Source: Micromonosporaceae bacterium (lineage in GTDB: Bacteria; Actinomycetota; Actinomycetes; Mycobacteriales; Micromonosporaceae). From it: DNA of 60,124 nucleotides. Below the pieces are notes generated by a model, which saw only the letters and a program-made list of their open reading frames with translations, made no database searches and was not told the DNA's origin. The DNA is taken from contig JAHRHA010000040.1 of the NCBI GenBank assembly GCA_020027875.1, forward strand, positions 1 to 60,124, in the 5' to 3' direction. The translations under genes were made by a program, and so were the position numbers. Shown here piece after piece: positions 58,163-60,124 of this stretch; position 1 is the stretch's first letter, and each line of letters starts with the position of its first letter.

Positions 58163-58915
58163 ATGCCGACCTGGCCTCCCACGCCACCGACCTGGACTCC
58201 CACGCCACCGGCCGGGCCTCCCGCGCCGCCGGCTTGGCCTGGCACGGCCGAGGAACTCGTGGCAGCGCAGCGGGATCTGGCCGCACAGCAGCCGCCGGCG
58301 TGGCGCCATTCCCCCGGACCACTGCTGGTCGCGGGCTGTTTCGTGTGCTTCCCTCGCGCGTACAGCGGCTCCGGAGCCGCCGGCGATCCGGCCTGGGCGG
58401 CCGCCGCGCTGTTTGACGGACGACGCCGGATCGCCTCCGCCGTCGCACCGGGTGCCGCGGCGGCACCCTACGAGCCCGGCCTCCTGGCGATGCGCGAGGG
58501 CGCGTTGTTGGAGGCGGCGGTTCGCCGGCTGCCCCAGCGCCCTGACGTCGTGCTGGTCAACGCGACCGGACGGGACCACCCCCGACGAGGCGGGCTCGCT
58601 CTGCACCTGGGGGCCGTGCTCGACCTACCGACCGTCGGGGTGACCCATCGCCCGTTGCTCGCCGACGGCGAATGGCCCGACGACTCGTACCGCGCGACGA
58701 GCCCACTGTTTCTCGAAGGTGAGGTGGTCGCGCGTTGGGTACGGACCCGGCGGGGTACACGCCCTCTCGTTGCGCACGCGGCCTGGCGCACCGACCCGGA
58801 CGTAGCCGCCGAAGCGGTCTTGCGGTGCTGGTGCCCGCGGCGCACGCCTCAGCCGCTGCGCGAGGCACGCCGCCTGGCTCGGGTGGCTCGTGCGGGCCCT
58901 ACCCCCGCCACTTGA
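58163..58915 (+). CDS. Endonuclease V-like protein lacking catalytic residues
   Basis: 250 residues. A Pro/Trp-rich N-terminus encoded by duplicated 24-bp units precedes an Nfi-like domain: PYEPGLLAMREGALLEA, LVNATGRDHPRRGGLALHLGAVLDLPTVGVT. In E. coli Nfi the metal-binding Asp35 lies in AGADVGF, and Asp110 in FVDGHGISHPRR. Here these are AGCFVCF and LVNATGRDHPRR, so both aspartates are replaced; Glu89's equivalent (REG) stays. Deoxyinosine cleavage is therefore doubtful; it could bind altered DNA instead. It overlaps the convergent thioredoxin gene by 17 bp. Confidence 0.82.
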   Translation: MPTWPPTPPTWTPTPPAGPPAPPAWPGTAEELVAAQRDLAAQQPPAWRHSPGPLLVAGCFVCFPRAYSGSGAAGDPAWAAAALFDGRRRIASAVAPGAAAAPYEPGLLAMREGALLEAAVRRLPQRPDVVLVNATGRDHPRRGGLALHLGAVLDLPTVGVTHRPLLADGEWPDDSYRATSPLFLEGEVVARWVRTRRGTRPLVAHAAWRTDPDVAAEAVLRCWCPRRTPQPLREARRLARVARAGPTPAT

Positions 58916-59444
58916 TCGAGCAGCCCATGCTCGGCCGATGGGGCTCGGGCACGCGTTCGCCGGCCAGCACATTGTCGATCGCCGATCGCAACAGCTCGCC
59001 GGTGACCGGCCGGCCGTTGCCTGGGGTGGAATCGTCCATGGCACCCCTGTAGGCAAGGCGCCGCCCAGCGTCGTACAGGAAGAAGTCAGGCGTGCACGCG
59101 GCCTGGTAGGCGCGGCCGACGTCCTGGGCCTCGTCCACGAGGTAAGGGAAGCTCCACCCGGCCCGGGCCGCCTGTTCCGCCAAGTACTCCGGCCCGTCCT
59201 CCGGATACGCCTCGGCGTCGTTGGTGCAGATGCCGACGACGGCCAGGTCTGGGTAGCCCGCGAGCAGCTTGCCGAACTCGGTCTCGACATGCTTCACGTA
59301 CGGGCAGTGGTTGCACACAAACGCAACGAGCAGCGCGGGCGCCGTGGCGAAGTCGTCGCGCCGGTGTGTCATGCCGGCTAGGTCGGGCAGGGCGAAATCC
59401 GGGGCCGGCATACCGATCGGCACCATCAGCGAGGAGACAGCCAC
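58899..59444 (-). CDS. Thioredoxin-like redoxin with CNHCPYVKH motif
   Basis: 181 residues from a GTG (59444). AhpC/TSA fold: MPAPDFALPDLAGMTHRRDDF, VAFVCNHCPYVKHVETEFGKL, TPDFFLYDAGRRLAYRGAMDD. The CxxC is CNHC. The group occurs widely and is thought to be a cytosolic redoxin, without a defined partner. No signal peptide. An alternative ATG lies six codons in (59426). Confidence 0.87.
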   Translation of the reverse strand: MAVSSLMVPIGMPAPDFALPDLAGMTHRRDDFATAPALLVAFVCNHCPYVKHVETEFGKLLAGYPDLAVVGICTNDAEAYPEDGPEYLAEQAARAGWSFPYLVDEAQDVGRAYQAACTPDFFLYDAGRRLAYRGAMDDSTPGNGRPVTGELLRSAIDNVLAGERVPEPHRPSMGCSIKWRG

Positions 59445-59537
59445 GCTTCCCACCCTAACCGCCTCCCTGCCGATCAAGGGTCTGCGGTCATGGTTGGATC
59501 TATGAACGACAGCCATTACTCCTTGATCGGCGGAGAT

Positions 59538-59963
59538 ATGTATGGCGACCTGCGCGTGGATCGGTCGGTGACGATCCCGACCGACGAGCTCGCATGGAGA
59601 TTCAGTCGCTCCGGCGGGCCCGGCGGTCAGGGGGTGAACACTGCCGACTCGAAGGCCGAGCTTCGCTTCGATCTCGCCTCGACGACGGCGATCCCGGAGC
59701 ATCTCAAGGCTCGGGCGCTGCAACGCCTCGAGTCGCGGCTGGTCGATGGCGTGCTGATCGTTACCTCCTCAGCTCACCGGTCCCAACTGGACAATCGTCG
59801 GGCCGCCGCCATGAAGCTCGCCGTGACCTTACGGCACGCCATGGCACCGTCGCCGCCCAAACGCCGCCCCACCAAACCCTCCGCCGGGTCCATCCAAGCC
59901 CGACTCGATACGAAGCGTCGCCGCGGCCAACTCAAACGGCAGCGCCGCACTCTCGACGACTGA
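59538..59963 (+). CDS. arfB: Peptidyl-tRNA hydrolase ArfB (ribosome rescue)
   Basis: 141 residues with the class I release factor GGQ motif (FSRSGGPGGQGVNTADSKAELRFDL) and a basic C-terminal tail (RLDTKRRRGQLKRQRRTLDD) that enters the empty mRNA channel of stalled ribosomes. The ATG at 59538 aligns with the family start and has GGCGGAG upstream; an earlier ATG at 59490 would add 16 residues. Confidence 0.92.
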   Translation: MYGDLRVDRSVTIPTDELAWRFSRSGGPGGQGVNTADSKAELRFDLASTTAIPEHLKARALQRLESRLVDGVLIVTSSAHRSQLDNRRAAAMKLAVTLRHAMAPSPPKRRPTKPSAGSIQARLDTKRRRGQLKRQRRTLDD

Positions 59964-59968
59964 TCGCC

Positions 59969-60028
59969 CCAAGATCGCGACGAGCACGGCCTGACCGTAG
60001 CGAAACAGCGCCGATCATGACCTCCAGG
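59969..60028 (+). repeat. Dispersed palindromic repeat, copy F, interrupted
   Basis: Sixth copy, more diverged at its left end (CCAAGATCGCGACGAGCACG). Its palindrome CGATCATGACCT CC AGG stops at 60028, where the expected TCATGATCG is replaced by the end of a group II intron. Confidence 0.85.
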
Positions 60029-60124
60029 GTCGCGGTAGGGACCGCCCTTGCGGGCGGCCCCCCGCACAGATCCCAGCGTGCGGTACTACCGCACTGGGCT
60101 CCTGCCTCAGGTTCTGGCGGCGAA
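60029..60124 (-). mobile_element. Group II intron, 3' end (domains V and VI); rest beyond window
   Basis: Minus strand. Domain V: 33 bases at 60101-60069 begin GAGCCC, hold the catalytic AGC triad and form a hairpin around GTGCGGTA/TACCGCAC. Domain VI (about 60065-60031): GCGG..GGGCCGCCC-GCAA-GGGCGGTCCC-TA-CCGC, a stem with a GNRA tetraloop and an unpaired adenosine near its base, the place of the branch point. The element ends in CCGCGAC at 60029, directly at broken repeat F. The reverse transcriptase/maturase gene should lie to the right. Confidence 0.75.

Noticed and set aside
60041..60060. Plain intrinsic terminator after arfB (GGACCGCCC/GGGCGGCCC hairpin)
   Set aside because: It is better explained as domain VI of the group II intron, since domain V lies at the right distance and the repeat is broken at its base.

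Overview
The window is high-GC DNA with ATGA-type start/stop overlaps, many GTG starts, Mec-CysO-CysM cysteine synthesis genes, PknB-type Ser/Thr kinases and an FHA protein. This points to an actinobacterium, probably a filamentous one such as a Micromonosporaceae member (the family is my inference). A single tRNA gene, Leu(UAG), is present. There is no rRNA, CRISPR array or complete insertion sequence. The clearest mobile DNA is the 3' end of a group II intron at the right edge, inserted in one copy of a dispersed palindromic repeat of about 73 bp that occurs six times here.

Layout. 0-2.8 kb: an ECF metal transporter, order M-N(PDGLE)-Q-O on the minus strand, behind a sequence resembling the nickel regulator Nur box. 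2.8-5.7 kb: Bcp peroxiredoxin, a collapsed vapBC remnant, tRNA-Leu, a MOSC protein and a CDF metal exporter. 5.8-9.5 kb: an osmoprotectant (glycine betaine type) ABC importer whose binding protein appears circularly permuted. 9.6-16.5 kb: a histidine utilisation operon, hutU - M20 hydrolase - hutF - hutI - hutH. 16.8-25.8 kb: rdgB, rph, an FtsH-like protease, a lipoprotein, an Rv1339-type phosphodiesterase, murI, cysM, cysO and mec. 26-32.3 kb: a membrane trypsin-like protease and a four-gene ABC-2 exporter operon. 32.3-33.1 kb: a DUF2017 protein and clpS.

33.2-43.5 kb is the most unusual block. One minus-strand operon encodes a two-nucleotide-fold oxidoreductase, a membrane protein, an FHA/zinc-knuckle protein, a Ser/Thr kinase, a second kinase fused to a degenerate EccC/FtsK-like domain, and a Kef-type antiporter. 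A third, receptor-type kinase is divergent from it. 43.6-47.1 kb: pncB (with an internal deletion), pncA and ctaD. 47.3-50.5 kb: a membrane M28 peptidase and small proteins. 50.5-53.9 kb: frdABCD, preceded by a tandem array of mini-ORFs. 53.9-60 kb: an ACT protein, a secreted sugar dehydrogenase gene broken by an amber codon, an ABM protein, an endonuclease V-like protein lacking catalytic acids, a thioredoxin-like protein and arfB.

How it fits together. The genes clpS-DUF2017-mec-cysO-cysM-murI-Rv1339-rph-rdgB and pncB are contiguous in Mycobacterium tuberculosis (Rv1330c-Rv1341). Here the block is opened in three places: by the ABC/protease genes, by the kinase-antiporter block, and by the FtsH-like protease pair. 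Copies of the dispersed repeat sit at several of these junctions. Short tandem duplications recur throughout the window, both in coding sequence and over translation start regions.
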